The notes under the pieces are model-generated. The model worked only from the letters and a program-made list of their open reading frames with translations, made no database searches and was not told where the DNA came from. Positions 1 to 9,040 of a stretch of 64,000 bases of DNA are shown here, piece after piece. Origin of the DNA: Achatina immaculata (lineage: Eukaryota > Mollusca > Gastropoda > Stylommatophora > Achatinidae). Position numbers and translations under genes: made by a program. The stretch is from contig CM019692.1 in NCBI GenBank assembly GCA_009760885.1, forward strand, positions 60,092,426 to 60,156,425. Direction: 5' to 3'. How positions within the stretch are numbered: position 1 is the stretch's first letter; each line of letters starts with the position of its first letter.

Positions 1-1650
1 TCTTGAAGTGTTCATAATCTTTCCGTCACACAACCTGCCTCTATAGGTCAAACTTTTATAAAAACAGTATGTCAACGCTGGTTTAATATTGTTCAACGCT
101 TCTCGCCCGTGCGGTGAAAATGACGGGGGAACTATACCGCTCTGTATTTACGTGCATTTGTGCGCACAGAAATGCACAGAATCACTTTAACAAAGCACAC
201 GAAAATCAACGTATGGGTTTAAAGAGATAAACGTAGGATGAACTTCATATAGTAAAAAAAACAACACCGTATGGCTTTGGGAGAAGGCAGAGCCCAGCTC
301 TGAGAGACCTTACTCGTGATAATCTCTTTTCAATGCAAGAAGAAAACTACTGTGACAACAATTATATATCGTAACTACCGCCATATTCGTATAAGACGAA
401 TGCTTGGGTCTTGAGACATAGGTTACCGGTACAAGATTAACACTTAAACGCCCATGTTTGTGAGGTTCCATTAATGACAGATGGATAGACCCGTACCATT
501 TAGACAGTACAGTATATGAGCTAGCCGGTAAACCCCAACAAGTTAGCCCACGTAGATTAGCTACGAGTGCGGATATGCCGATATTTGTAAGATTAGTTGG
601 ATCTTTTCATTAGGAAGGTCAGCAGAACATCCAGTAGCATACAGTCTTGGACTATAACCTTAATGAGACGACTGCAATGAAGTTAGGGGAAATTGCGGAT
701 GTTCTTTTCCTTTCGAGCAAAATATTCCTTGCCAAAGGAAAGGCGCGTCTTATATTTATTTATAGCAAAATATCGTTATTAAAATGATATCATACGAGGG
801 AAAGCTACGGCGAATATCATGCAAGCAAAACAAACTGAGCGAATGTTTTTGAAAAAAGAAATGCCTAGAAACGTAGACATTTTTTTTTTTGGTTGTTGTT
901 TTATATCCACGAATGGACTAAGACTAGTCATCAGAGACTATACATAATGAGCATACAAAGCCCGTTTTGAAATGACTAACAACATGATCATCAGATTCCA
1001 GACTGTTAAATTCGCTTCTATCTGGGCAGAAATAGCTTTTTCCAGTACCCAGCAGGTCACTATGACCGAACAGCTTCCAGAGAAAGTCTAAATACAGGAA
1101 GGTGACTTCGACATTATGTTCCATTACTGTTCGCGTGCTTGCTGTCTCAGTCATTTCCGGACCTAATCGCCTGCTACTGGTCGGGGATCACACCTAAGTC
1201 TGGACCCAGTTTGAATTACATCAAGTAAACCATGTGTTAATGTTATATTTCGGGAACCGAAAGTGGTACTCTGTTGAATATACGCCATCATTTCTTTCAG
1301 GGCAAACGACACCATCTTATAGGTACAATGTTGCGTCGTGTGATACTGTAAAAACTGAAACACCTCATCCGATGTATGCAATACCGAATGGTCAGAATAC
1401 TAGAAAATTTTGACTGCCAGATCTTTTGCTGAGAGATTTCAATTATTCTCTTGATATTTTACTCATTTATGTCTCTATTTTCCGTGAATATTTAATTGCT
1501 CCCCCCCCCCCCCCCCGCGAACTGATTATTATTTCTAGTAACATCATGTGATCACAGCATAGCTCTCAGTTCTACTGGAAATGACCAAAAGCCGATTTTG
1601 GACAAGAATTTTGCTAAAACAGCTTGTCAGACAGAGCCATGAAGGCTTGC
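1..1650. other. No recognisable gene; unclassified DNA
   Basis: I see no gene, SINE or LINE protein similarity here on either strand. The short ORFs on the minus strand (about 924-1381) show no domain and are likely chance. A run of about 16 C lies at 1501-1516. Confidence 0.5.
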
Positions 1651-1651
1651 C

Positions 1652-1838
1652 ATGATAATCTTCTTCTTCTTCTTCTTCTTTTTCTTCTTTTTTTTCTTCT
1701 TCTTCTTCTTCTTCAGCAGCTTTCCATTAAGGGTCATTGCTACAGATACAGTACGCCTCCATTCCTCTCAATTCCTAATCTTCTCTCTCCAGTTGGTGAC
1801 ACAGTTGCCACCAAAAGCGAAGAAATACTTTGCGAAAT
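1652..1838 (-). mobile_element. LINE family 4 3' end with (GAA)n tail
   Basis: Read on the minus strand, this ends in a GAA-repeat tail (1660-1715 on the + strand as CTT repeats). Just before the tail a decayed frame gives VTNWRE followed by a remnant of the usual R-N-R-E-E-W block. That block is typical of the C-terminus of RTE-like reverse transcriptases. The same sequence, less decayed, is at 24,355-24,600. The + strand ORFs across the tail (poly-L and poly-F) are translated microsatellite. Confidence 0.55.
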
Positions 1839-1849
1839 ATTTAAGTACT

Positions 1850-2194
1850 CATCATCATCAGGTGCCGTGCCGACTGGCGTTGGCTATTATGCTTCTCCAG
1901 AGTACCCGATCCTTCATGCAGGCCATCAGTTCAGTTGGTGATCTCCTCTCACACCATCCCGTCAGACTGTCCAGTATCATTTCTCTTGGTCTTCCTCTTG
2001 ATCTTCTTCCTTCTATTTTTTCTGTTGTTATAATATTTTCAATGCCCCCTCTTCTCATTGCATGTCCTATGAAAGTACATTGTCTCTCTCTTATCTTTCT
2101 GACAAGGTTTTTTGTCTCTCCAGCTCTTCTCATACATTCTTCATTAGTTATTTTTGCTGTCCAGGGGATTCGCAACATTCTTCTAATAAACCAC
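1850..2194 (-). mobile_element. LINE family 3 3' end, 5'-truncated, with 11-bp TSD
   Basis: The minus strand encodes the last ~112 residues of a non-LTR reverse transcriptase. It starts MWFIRRMLRIPWTAK, has an IGHAMRR block and a GRPREMILDSLTGW block, and ends NASRHGT. It stops at a short (TGA)n tail. An 11-bp direct repeat, ATTTAAGTACT, flanks it at 1839-1849 and 2195-2205, as expected of target-primed reverse transcription. The RT catalytic core and endonuclease are missing. It is inserted next to a family 4 tail. Close copies lie at 12,347-12,595 and 63,169-63,389. Confidence 0.85.
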
Positions 2195-2209
2195 ATTTAA
2201 GTACTAAAA

Positions 2210-2464
2210 GAATTTAATTAAACAGAGAAAACTTAAATATTTTGGACATATTAAACGTCATGATAACTTAGAGAAGACCGCACTGGAAAGGTACATAATG
2301 GGAAAAAGAAAGAGAGGAAGACCAAGGCGAAGATGGCTGCAAACGACATAATAATCTGCAAATGGATACATCAGCAGCAGGGCATCTGCCTAGAACCGAG
2401 AGGCCTAAAGGAGAGCTGTTAGGGAGCCAAAGTTCCGCAAGGGACATGCAAATGACGGACTGAC
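2210..2464 (+). mobile_element. LINE family 1 3' end, decayed
   Basis: This matches the C-terminus of the reverse transcriptase at 36,427-37,965: the KLKYFGHIKRHD, MGKRKRGRPRRRW and final KFRKGHAN blocks are readable through stops and small indels. It ends with GACATGCAAATGA, the family 3' end. Old copy, non-functional. Confidence 0.75.
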
Positions 2465-2545
2465 TGTAGTATGGATATATTTGTTCTTTTTTGTGTCCAT
2501 GATATTTTAAGAACTCTTCTGTAGTATTTACATCCAAAGGCATTT

Positions 2546-2795
2546 ATGATTTTCTCAGCTGTTTTGTTAAGTGTGCAGTCTCACAGGTATATGTTGCGAT
2601 GGGAAAGATGCATGCCCTTAAAAATTATATTTTTGTGGTTCTGTCTGCTCCTCTCCACAGCTGTTTTAGTTGTTTGACTTTTTGAAGACCGATAGATGTC
2701 CTCCTTTTAATTTCCCTCAACGTATCTCCATAATTAGTGAGTAATGATCTAAGATATTCAAAACTCTCCAACTCTTCCAATCCATATTGCTAGAA
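2546..2795 (-). mobile_element. LINE family 1 internal fragment
   Basis: The minus strand matches the block after the RT active site of family 1: E(L)EEL-E-FEYL-SLLTN-GDT-REIKRR, then KQ-KQLWRG-DRTTK, ACIFPIATY and LNKTAEK, with stops and substitutions. It lies just downstream of the + strand family 1 tail at 2,210-2,464 and may derive from a separate insertion. Confidence 0.65.
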
Positions 2796-4459
2796 GGGAT
2801 GGTGAGGCTAGAATCTGAAAAACAAAGATCGAGAAAAGTTTATTGTACGATTCAAAAACAGGTTATAAGATCTATAACTTATGGGTATAACACTTATAAC
2901 TTATAGGTATAACACTGTTACACATTTAGTGAAGAACTGTAGAAGCAGAGATAAAAAGGCATGCACAACTTGAGAGGTGGTGAAAATTTGTTAGTGCCCT
3001 GCTAGATCCTAGAAGCCGTATTGAGTGGGAGTTGGGGGAGGGGGTGTGTGATTGCTCTGTCGATCAGTGACGGAAGACATAACACTGGTAGCAGCAGGCA
3101 TGAATATGATGATGAACAACGTAAAGAAATATAAACAAGAATATTTGTTTATTGTGATGTAGGCTACATACGCGTTTTTAGCAGAGTCTGAACTGAACGA
3201 TTGCTTGGAGTTTGACAAGCAGTCGTGGAATATAGGTATTTTTTTCTTTGGTGGGATTTAGTGGCGATTGTGTTTTTTAGTGACTAGTAGTGTGGTTTAG
3301 TGGCACTTTTGTTCTCTGAGAGACAAGTAGTGTGGTTTAGTGGCAAACCTGTATTATATGGACAAAGACACTGTACAGTGAAGCCATTTAATGACACATC
3401 CATGGGACGTCAAAACTTATTTCTTAAAATTTCTTGTTGAGCTCACAATTAAGAGAAACTGAGAAAAGGATGCGCATATCTGTCTCGTTTTCTCTCCTCT
3501 CCTTCTCTCGTTCTCTGTCCAACTACATCGCTTCCCCCCACCCCCCTCCCCTCATATTTTTTTAAATTCTGATCTAAAAAGAAATAAATGCTGTTCACAC
3601 AAACCTTAGCCGTATTACGTTACAGAAATGGTATTTTCTTGTCCCAGAAAGTTCGAATACCTGAGATCTTTCCTTCCTTTTTACAACCTTGTACGTAATC
3701 CCTCCTCTTTACCTTATTTCTGGCTCTTCTTTGATTCGTAATCTCGTCCTCCAACTGAGTGTGAAAAGCAAATTCACTCTAGGCTCTCTCCTGTCCGCCA
3801 AGAGCACATCTCAAGTCCCCGAACAAACACAGAACAAAATAAACACTGCAGAAAGTTAGCCCGTGTTTGAAAAGCTTTGGTTACAGCGCTCAAACATAGC
3901 AAGTCCGTGAGATTCACATGATCTTGGTAATTCGTAACACGATGACATCAACTCTTGCCAAACTGTCTCTGAGCGTCCCTGTCAAAATGTCTCGATTTCT
4001 TGGCCGTACTTTTAGGCAGAAATCTGCTTGTCAACGAAAGAAGTTTTCAGAAAACAATGTCGAGGTTTACTAAAGGAGTGTACGTGTTTCTTTCAAATAC
4101 TTACCATTGTTACAACAGTTTTCTAAACCCAGCTAACTCTACGTAGAATGAAACCAAGTGGATTATAGTAACATTATACTGCTCTTATCGATATTTCCTT
4201 CATCCAGGTGACACAGTCCTTAACTCAAACGCTCTGCCTAGCATTAGTTTCTTGAGAATATTTCCAAAGGGAGGCAACTTACATTCTCCAATAAAGAGAA
4301 ACGCCTGTGGCTGTGACCGTTGTTCTGTGTCACTAGAACTCTGTGAGCAGGATGTTCTATGAAGCCGGCGCAGTGAGAAAGTTCGTCTACAACATCCTGT
4401 CAGATAGGGGAGGGATGGGTTGCAGCGGCTATTTTTTGCAGACCATGAGTGTAGATGAC
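2796..4459. other. No gene seen; short direct repeats only
   Basis: No protein similarity or tRNA-like promoter is visible. There is a small duplication of CTTATAACTTATGGGTATAACA-like sequence at 2870-2915. A GTGTGGTTTAGTGGC phrase is repeated near 3,240-3,350, and a C-rich run lies near 3,535-3,550. Confidence 0.45.
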
Positions 4460-4688
4460 GGCCTGGTTAGCTCAGTGATCAGGGCTCGGTTTACAATCTT
4501 GTGGTACCGGGTTCAAGTCCCAGCAGTAGAATTTTTTTCCTAGTACACACCACAAAGGCCCGGGGCCCACCCGGCCTCTAAAAAGCAGGTTCCAGAGAAA
4601 TCTGGGAAGATAAATGAGGCCAGGCGTGATACTGACCACATCAGACTTTCATGTGCCGAAGGTCATGGAAATACAGGCCTAACACCGT
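4460..4688 (+). mobile_element. tRNA-derived SINE
   Basis: The head has a pol III A box (TTAGCTCAGTGATCAGGG) and B box (GGGTTCAAGTCCC) with tRNA-like spacing. The body contains GAGAAATCTGGGAAGAT, a GGCGTGATACTGACCACATC block and a final GGAAATACAGGCCTAACA. The copy at 63,793-64,000 matches along its length, so this is an interspersed element and not a tRNA gene: no acceptor-stem partner follows the B box. Confidence 0.8.
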
Positions 4689-5235
4689 ATTCCCCAATAT
4701 TCCTGAATGGCACAGAAACAGAGATTTTGCTTTCTAATAATGAGTGTACATAAAAATAAAAGACGTGAAATAGCCTCTTTGGCAAGATTCGCTGCAATAA
4801 GTATAACATGGTCTGCTTTGGATTGTACAGGTAAAGGCGTTGCAGTAAACATGTCTATCTCTCTGACTGACAGATGCCATGAGTCAGTATGTTGAACAAA
4901 GACCTTTTGATGTTCACACCTGCTGACTTTGATCTGGATACGGCAATCACGAGTAGGGGAGGTAAATCTAATTAGCATGGCTGTTCGAACTAAGGAGAGC
5001 GAACGCACTAGTCGATCACGCAACTGGGCAGTTTCACGTGTCTCAGAAACAGCATCTTGAAGAAAGCTTGCGAATATGGACAGAAGAAACGAAAACCTCT
5101 CTCATCCAAAATGTCAGACTAGTATAGTCAGCTAAGTTCAACTCACTATGTTATTTATTTGATTTGCAGTGGTTTCTATTCAAATAACAGTAATACTTGT
5201 TCTGCCTGTTAGTCTAGCATTAAGATTAAGAAAAT
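4689..5235. other. No gene seen
   Basis: Overlapping short ORFs on both strands (4679-5023 minus, 4707-4895 plus) have no recognisable domain. No repeat family identified. Confidence 0.4.
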
Positions 5236-5330
5236 GTAAAAAAACTAGAATAAAAGTAGGAACAGCTTTATTAATTAACGAGCACACATTTGTGACGTTT
5301 CGGCGTGAGCCTTAATTATACAAAAACATA
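5236..5330 (-). mobile_element. Repeat with hammerhead-like core (Penelope-like?), copy 1
   Basis: On the minus strand, 5293-5317 reads AAGGCTCACGCCGAAACGTC, followed by a TAATAAAGCTGTTCCTAC segment. A second copy is at 13,775-13,915. GGC-loop-GCC followed by GAAAC and GTC is the stem II/core order of a hammerhead ribozyme with a very short stem III, as reported for Penelope-like retroelements. The expected CTGATGA box is degraded here. The family assignment is inference. Confidence 0.45.
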
Positions 5331-5404
5331 CAGAACGAAGAAATAGAGAAGATAAAATATAAATTCACATGAATGCTGTGTAAAAAATGGGAATTGAAAA
5401 ACTA

Positions 5405-5625
5405 CAACAAAATAAAATGAACGGAGCACTTAGCTGTGACTTGTAAGAAGCTGTGACTTGTAAGAAGCTGTGACTTGTAAGAAGCTGTGACTTGTAAGAA
5501 GCTGTGACTTGTAAGAAGCTGTGACTTGTAAGAAGCTGTGACTTGCACGAGGCTGTGTTGAGAAGTACATCATGAAATCAGATGCACAAGTCACAGCTAA
5601 GTGCTCCATTCATTTTTATTGTTAT
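5405..5625. repeat. Inverted repeat enclosing a 17-bp tandem array
   Basis: The left arm (5414-5443) and right arm (5587-5617) are reverse complements with about one mismatch over 30 bp; similarity extends a few bases outward. Between them lie about seven copies of a 17-bp unit, AGAAGCTGTGACTTGTA. The unit is itself part of the arm sequence, so the array could have grown from the arm. Confidence 0.85.
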
Positions 5626-5629
5626 TCAG

Positions 5630-5690
5630 TGTTATCACAGCTTTGCTGCAGTGGCTTCGTGTATAGTCATATACTTAATTTTATATACTT
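5630..5690 (+). repeat. Fragment of the 13.8-kb repeat
   Basis: TATCACAGCTTTGCTGCAGT and the following TGTATAGT match the segment at 13,868-13,910 that lies downstream of the hammerhead-like core there. A copy of that core lies 310 bp upstream here in the opposite orientation, so parts of the element flank the hairpin. Confidence 0.5.
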
Positions 5691-5781
5691 GTACATTAGC
5701 ATTAAGATTAGGTTGATGTTTTATTAACTGTGACCATTTTACAGTTTTTTAAACTTTTTTTTTAAGACGACGAAAACAACA

Positions 5782-5950
5782 GGCCGTGACCCGGTGGTAC
5801 TGCAAACCTGGTCCACCCGTAACGAGATGTGGACCCCGGCATTCAGTGTGCAGGGCAGGCCTCGGGCATCTCGTTTGTTCCAAAATAACAAAGTGTACAT
5901 TCTACAGAGCGTAGAACTACAGTTTGATCTTAGCCAAAAGACCGCGCAGA
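5782..5950 (-). pseudogene. U2 snRNA-like pseudogene or divergent U2
   Basis: On the minus strand, the 5' end holds TTTTGGCTAAGATCAA, the U2 snRNA 5' domain, followed by TGTAGT. The middle holds an Sm-like TTATTTTGGAAC (5877-5889), and the 3' end holds ACCAGGTTTGCAGTACCACC, matching the U2 3' stem-loop. The order and spacing fit a whole U2. Many positions differ from the highly conserved U2: the branch-point-pairing GTAGTA appears as GTAGTT and the 5' terminus reads CTGCGCGGTC instead of the usual TTCTCGGCC. Most likely a decayed copy. A functional divergent U2 is unlikely but cannot be excluded by eye. Confidence 0.7.
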
Positions 5951-6006
5951 ACTACACTTTGATCTTAGCCAAAAGACCGCGCAGAACTACACTTTGATCT
6001 TAGCTT
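5913..6006 (-). repeat. 35-bp tandem repeat of the U2 5' end
   Basis: Units at 5913-5947, 5948-5982 and a truncated third at 5983-6006 each carry the U2-like GGCTAAGATCAAAGTGTAGT segment (minus strand). The first unit is the 5' end of the U2-like copy. The duplication lies on its upstream side. Confidence 0.85.
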
Positions 6007-6048
6007 AACTCTGGAATGTGCACAGTGACATCGTCTAATGTTTCCCAT

Positions 6049-6186
6049 ATGTATGTATGTATGTATGTATGCATGTATGTATGTATGTATGGTATGCATT
6101 TATGCATGTATGTATGTATGTATGTATGTATGGTATGCATTTATGCATGTATGTATGTATGTATGTGTGTATATATGTATGTATTC
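6049..6186. repeat. (TATG)n microsatellite with higher-order duplication
   Basis: TATG repeats are interrupted by GTATGCATTTATGCATG segments that recur at a fixed interval, so a block of roughly 55 bp has been duplicated. The ORF across it (MYVCMYVC...) is translated repeat. Confidence 0.9.
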
Positions 6187-7733
6187 ACCTCCACTGCCTT
6201 AAATGACCACTACAAGAAATGTTTCCTAATCTTGACATATTCTTTGAGACATCAGATGAGAAGAAAACAAAACTTCTTCCCTTCTTGGAGAAGAGTTACT
6301 GACCTTTTATCTCTCACATTTTGTCCTACCCGACGCGACCAAGGGGAAGTAACCAGCTCCAGGAAGTGACGTGGGCAGAGGATATAGCGAACTATTGCGA
6401 AAGACGGAGGAAACTTGGAGTGGCAATTTGAGGGCGACTAACAACACAGAAATCGTATTTGTATTGACAGGTGAAATGGCTACTGGTTTAAAACTAGGGC
6501 AAGAGAAATTGGTGAAAATACCAAGGGAAGCAACACAGAAAGAGGAGAAAGAGATAAGAAACAAAACGGCCAGTTTTTCTCTCATAAATATTTTATGTGG
6601 AAACGAAATAACAGATACATAAATAAACACATAAATGCTAACAGGATCACTTTTCTATATAATGATTAAATGATTGAAACTCCACTATAAATGGAGCGTA
6701 GGAACTAAGATTGTTTGAAAGAAAATTGCTGATGTTGTTAGTCCTCCATTTTCTTTCTATCTACTAATGTATAAAACCTGTTTTTGAGACTCTCTATCAT
6801 TGTACGGTTTTCTATGATGGACAGAAAACTTCTGTAAACCTGAAAGTTGACGCATAAGAGCACAGATCTGTGGAAAAGGTTCAAAGCTAAAAACATGTGG
6901 TGAGTTACGAAACACGCGTACTTATGTAGAGAAAATACAACAGGCACGTACTGAAGCCGTGCACAGAGTGAGATTTTTTTTTCTTTTAATTAGAAAAAAG
7001 GCCATTTCTTGGAGCGCAGCTGTAGTACAGCCGTAGCGGGACGCCTTCTAGAGTAAAATGATTTGTAGTCTGCCTTGAGTGGCGCTTCGGCCAACCTAGA
7101 TGACAAAAATAGAAATACATTTGTAATCTGAGACTGTCTCCCTTGCACATCAGAGACATAACAGAATAATGTGTTAATAAATAATGTATCTACATTAATT
7201 CTCTTTCTCTAGAAAATTGGTCAACGAATAATGTCTTAATTGAAAGGGCGTTTATGAAAAAAAAACCTAGCTCACCAAAATATAACAAAAATGGGCCACA
7301 AATAATAATGTAAAGGATATTTGTTTTTCAGTCACGAAAATTTATCTTTGATTTACTTTGATTTTATAACTTAACTTTGTAACAGTAAGAAGTAGACATT
7401 TGTGCTTAAAAAAAAACCCCCCGCCTAATTCAGAGAGTAATCACTGTTTTCTCAGCCCTGACCCGCACTGAAAGAGTATGGAAGAGTCGTGAGAGATAAA
7501 GGGAAGAGGAAAACAAAGAGAGGGAGCTGTTCAGGTGCGGGTCTAATCTGATGAGTAATCCCTAAGAGGAAAACTAAGGCAAGTTAATGCAGGTCTGAGA
7601 GAGAAGTCCAATTCCCGTGAAAGAGAAATCGATGTTGTCAATTTCCGAGATGGCCACTGGTCAAGCTGTTCGGTAAATGCGGGGAAAGTTTTCATTTTTC
7701 TTCTGTGCTGCTGCATCAGATTTTCTGATATCT
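6187..7733. other. No gene seen
   Basis: Two overlapping ORFs near 6,307-6,630 on opposite strands have no recognisable domain. Nothing else identified; the sequence is AT-rich with scattered A and T runs. Confidence 0.4.
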
Positions 7734-7748
7734 GTATTAAGTTTGAAA

Positions 7749-8434
7749 GTTAATGAAGCAAAATGTGAACAACAGAAATGTACTCAGAGTAGATAACAAG
7801 TTAGTGGAGGAAGTCAACGAATTTGTATACCTTGGCAGCAGAGTAGTAGAAAATGGAGACAGCACAGAGGACATCAACAGCAGACTTACTAGAGCAAACC
7901 AGGCTTTTGCAATGCTACAGAATATATGGAAATCAAATAAACTAAGCATAAATATGAAAATCAGGATATTTAAGAGTAATGTTCTAAGTGTACTACTCTA
8001 TGGAAGTGAATGCTGGAAAATCACCAAAACCATAGAAAACAAGTTGAATTCTTTCCAGACTAAATGTTTACGTAGAATTAAAAAAATATTTTGGCCAAAC
8101 ACCATAAGAAATAACATCTTATTGGCAGAAATGCAGATGAAACCACTGACAACAATTATTGAGGAAAGACGCTGGCGATGGTTGGGACATGTGCTCCGAA
8201 TGACTGACAACTCACTACCAAAAATAGCACTAAGATGGACACCACAGGGGAGCAGAAGTAAGGGTAGACCAAAAGAGACATGGAGAAGAACAACAGAAAG
8301 GATGTTGAGCAATAGAGGGCTCACCTGGGCAAGAGCAGAAAAAAAGGCGAAAGACAGGCATTTGTGGAAAACCCTTGCGGAAGCCCCATGTGCCCTGGGC
8401 ACTTAAGGTTCAGAGAGAGAGAGAGAGAGAGAGA
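7749..8434 (+). mobile_element. LINE family 2 3' fragment with 15-bp TSD and (GA)n tail
   Basis: A 5'-truncated RTE-like LINE. The perfect 15-bp direct repeat GTATTAAGTTTGAAA lies at 7734-7748 and 8435-8449, precisely flanking the element. The 3' tail is (AG)n at 8412-8434. The start matches position ~32,862 of the longer copy. The perfect TSD and an ORF without frameshift indicate a recent insertion. Confidence 0.92.
7753..8406 (+). pseudogene. C-terminal part of LINE family 2 reverse transcriptase
   Basis: A 217-codon open frame covers the region downstream of the RT active site. It has NKLVEEVNEFVYLGSRVVEN and RANQAFAMLQ near the start. A SNVLSVLLYGSECWK block follows, then RRWRWLGHVLRMTD, a basic GRPKETWRRTTERML segment and a final APCALGT. 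The catalytic FADD region and endonuclease are absent because of 5' truncation, so it cannot make an active enzyme. Very similar to the end of 32,488-33,513. The minus strand ORF 7998-8402 is its shadow. Confidence 0.9.
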
Positions 8435-8459
8435 GTATTAAGTTTGAAACTATTTCACT

Positions 8460-8667
8460 CATTCATTCATTCATTTGCATGTCCCTTGCGGAACTTTGCC
8501 TCCCAAACAGCACTCCTGTAGGCCTCTCGGTTGTGAGCAAGATGGCCTGCTGCTGTTGCATCCATTTCCAGATCGTCAACGATGTCTTGCAGCCATCTTC
8601 GTCTTGGTCATCCTCTTTTTCTTTTTCCCATTATGTATCCTTCCAATACGGTCTTCTCTAAATTATC
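8460..8667 (-). mobile_element. LINE family 1 3' fragment with 8-bp TSD
   Basis: The minus strand matches the last ~65 codons of the family 1 reverse transcriptase (GRPRRRWLQDIVDDLEMDA and KFRKGHAN). It ends in (AATG)n, seen as CATT repeats at 8459-8475. The 8-bp repeat ATTTCACT lies at 8452-8459 and 8668-8675. The insertion point is only about 3 bp from the TSD of the neighbouring family 2 element. The + strand ORFs at 8475-8717 are antisense shadows seen at every family 1 copy. Confidence 0.85.
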
Positions 8668-8908
8668 ATTTCACTAGCAACCTTTTATGCAGTTGTTGTT
8701 TTTTTTCCAGACATTGACACGATAAGGGTCGATATGTTCACTGGCACTGTTTGAAACGAACCACACTTGTGCTGAAAACCAGATAAGTTTCTGGAGAGTA
8801 TCATCTTGAGTCGGTTCTCGCTTATGCCATCTCAAGGTCACGGGAACATGGAGACTAAACAAGGACCCGGAAGTAAAGAAGAAAAGACAGCGACGAAAGA
8901 TATAAAAA

Positions 8909-9040
8909 CAGCGGTTCTTAACCTGGGGTCCATGGACACCTTGGAGGTCCAAGGGAATATTAATGGGGGTGTGCGTGGACCAGCAAATAGTTTGGCTCGA
9001 TTACAAAGAAAGAAGACCTGGGTTCTTAAATTGCTTTGTT
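8909..9040 (+). repeat. hAT-like terminal sequence
   Basis: CAGCGGTTCTTAACCTGGGG followed by TCCATGGACACC resembles the terminal inverted repeat of hAT elements (CAG-GGTTCTCAACC type). I cannot identify a convincing opposite terminus or an 8-bp TSD, so only a partial element is claimed. Confidence 0.35.

Noticed and set aside
1624..2200. + ORFs rich in L and F
   Set aside because: They read a CTT microsatellite (tail of a minus strand LINE) and the antisense of a LINE family 3 fragment.
4460..4535. Functional tRNA gene
   Set aside because: A and B boxes are present, but no acceptor stem or terminator follows and the body matches another SINE copy at the window end.
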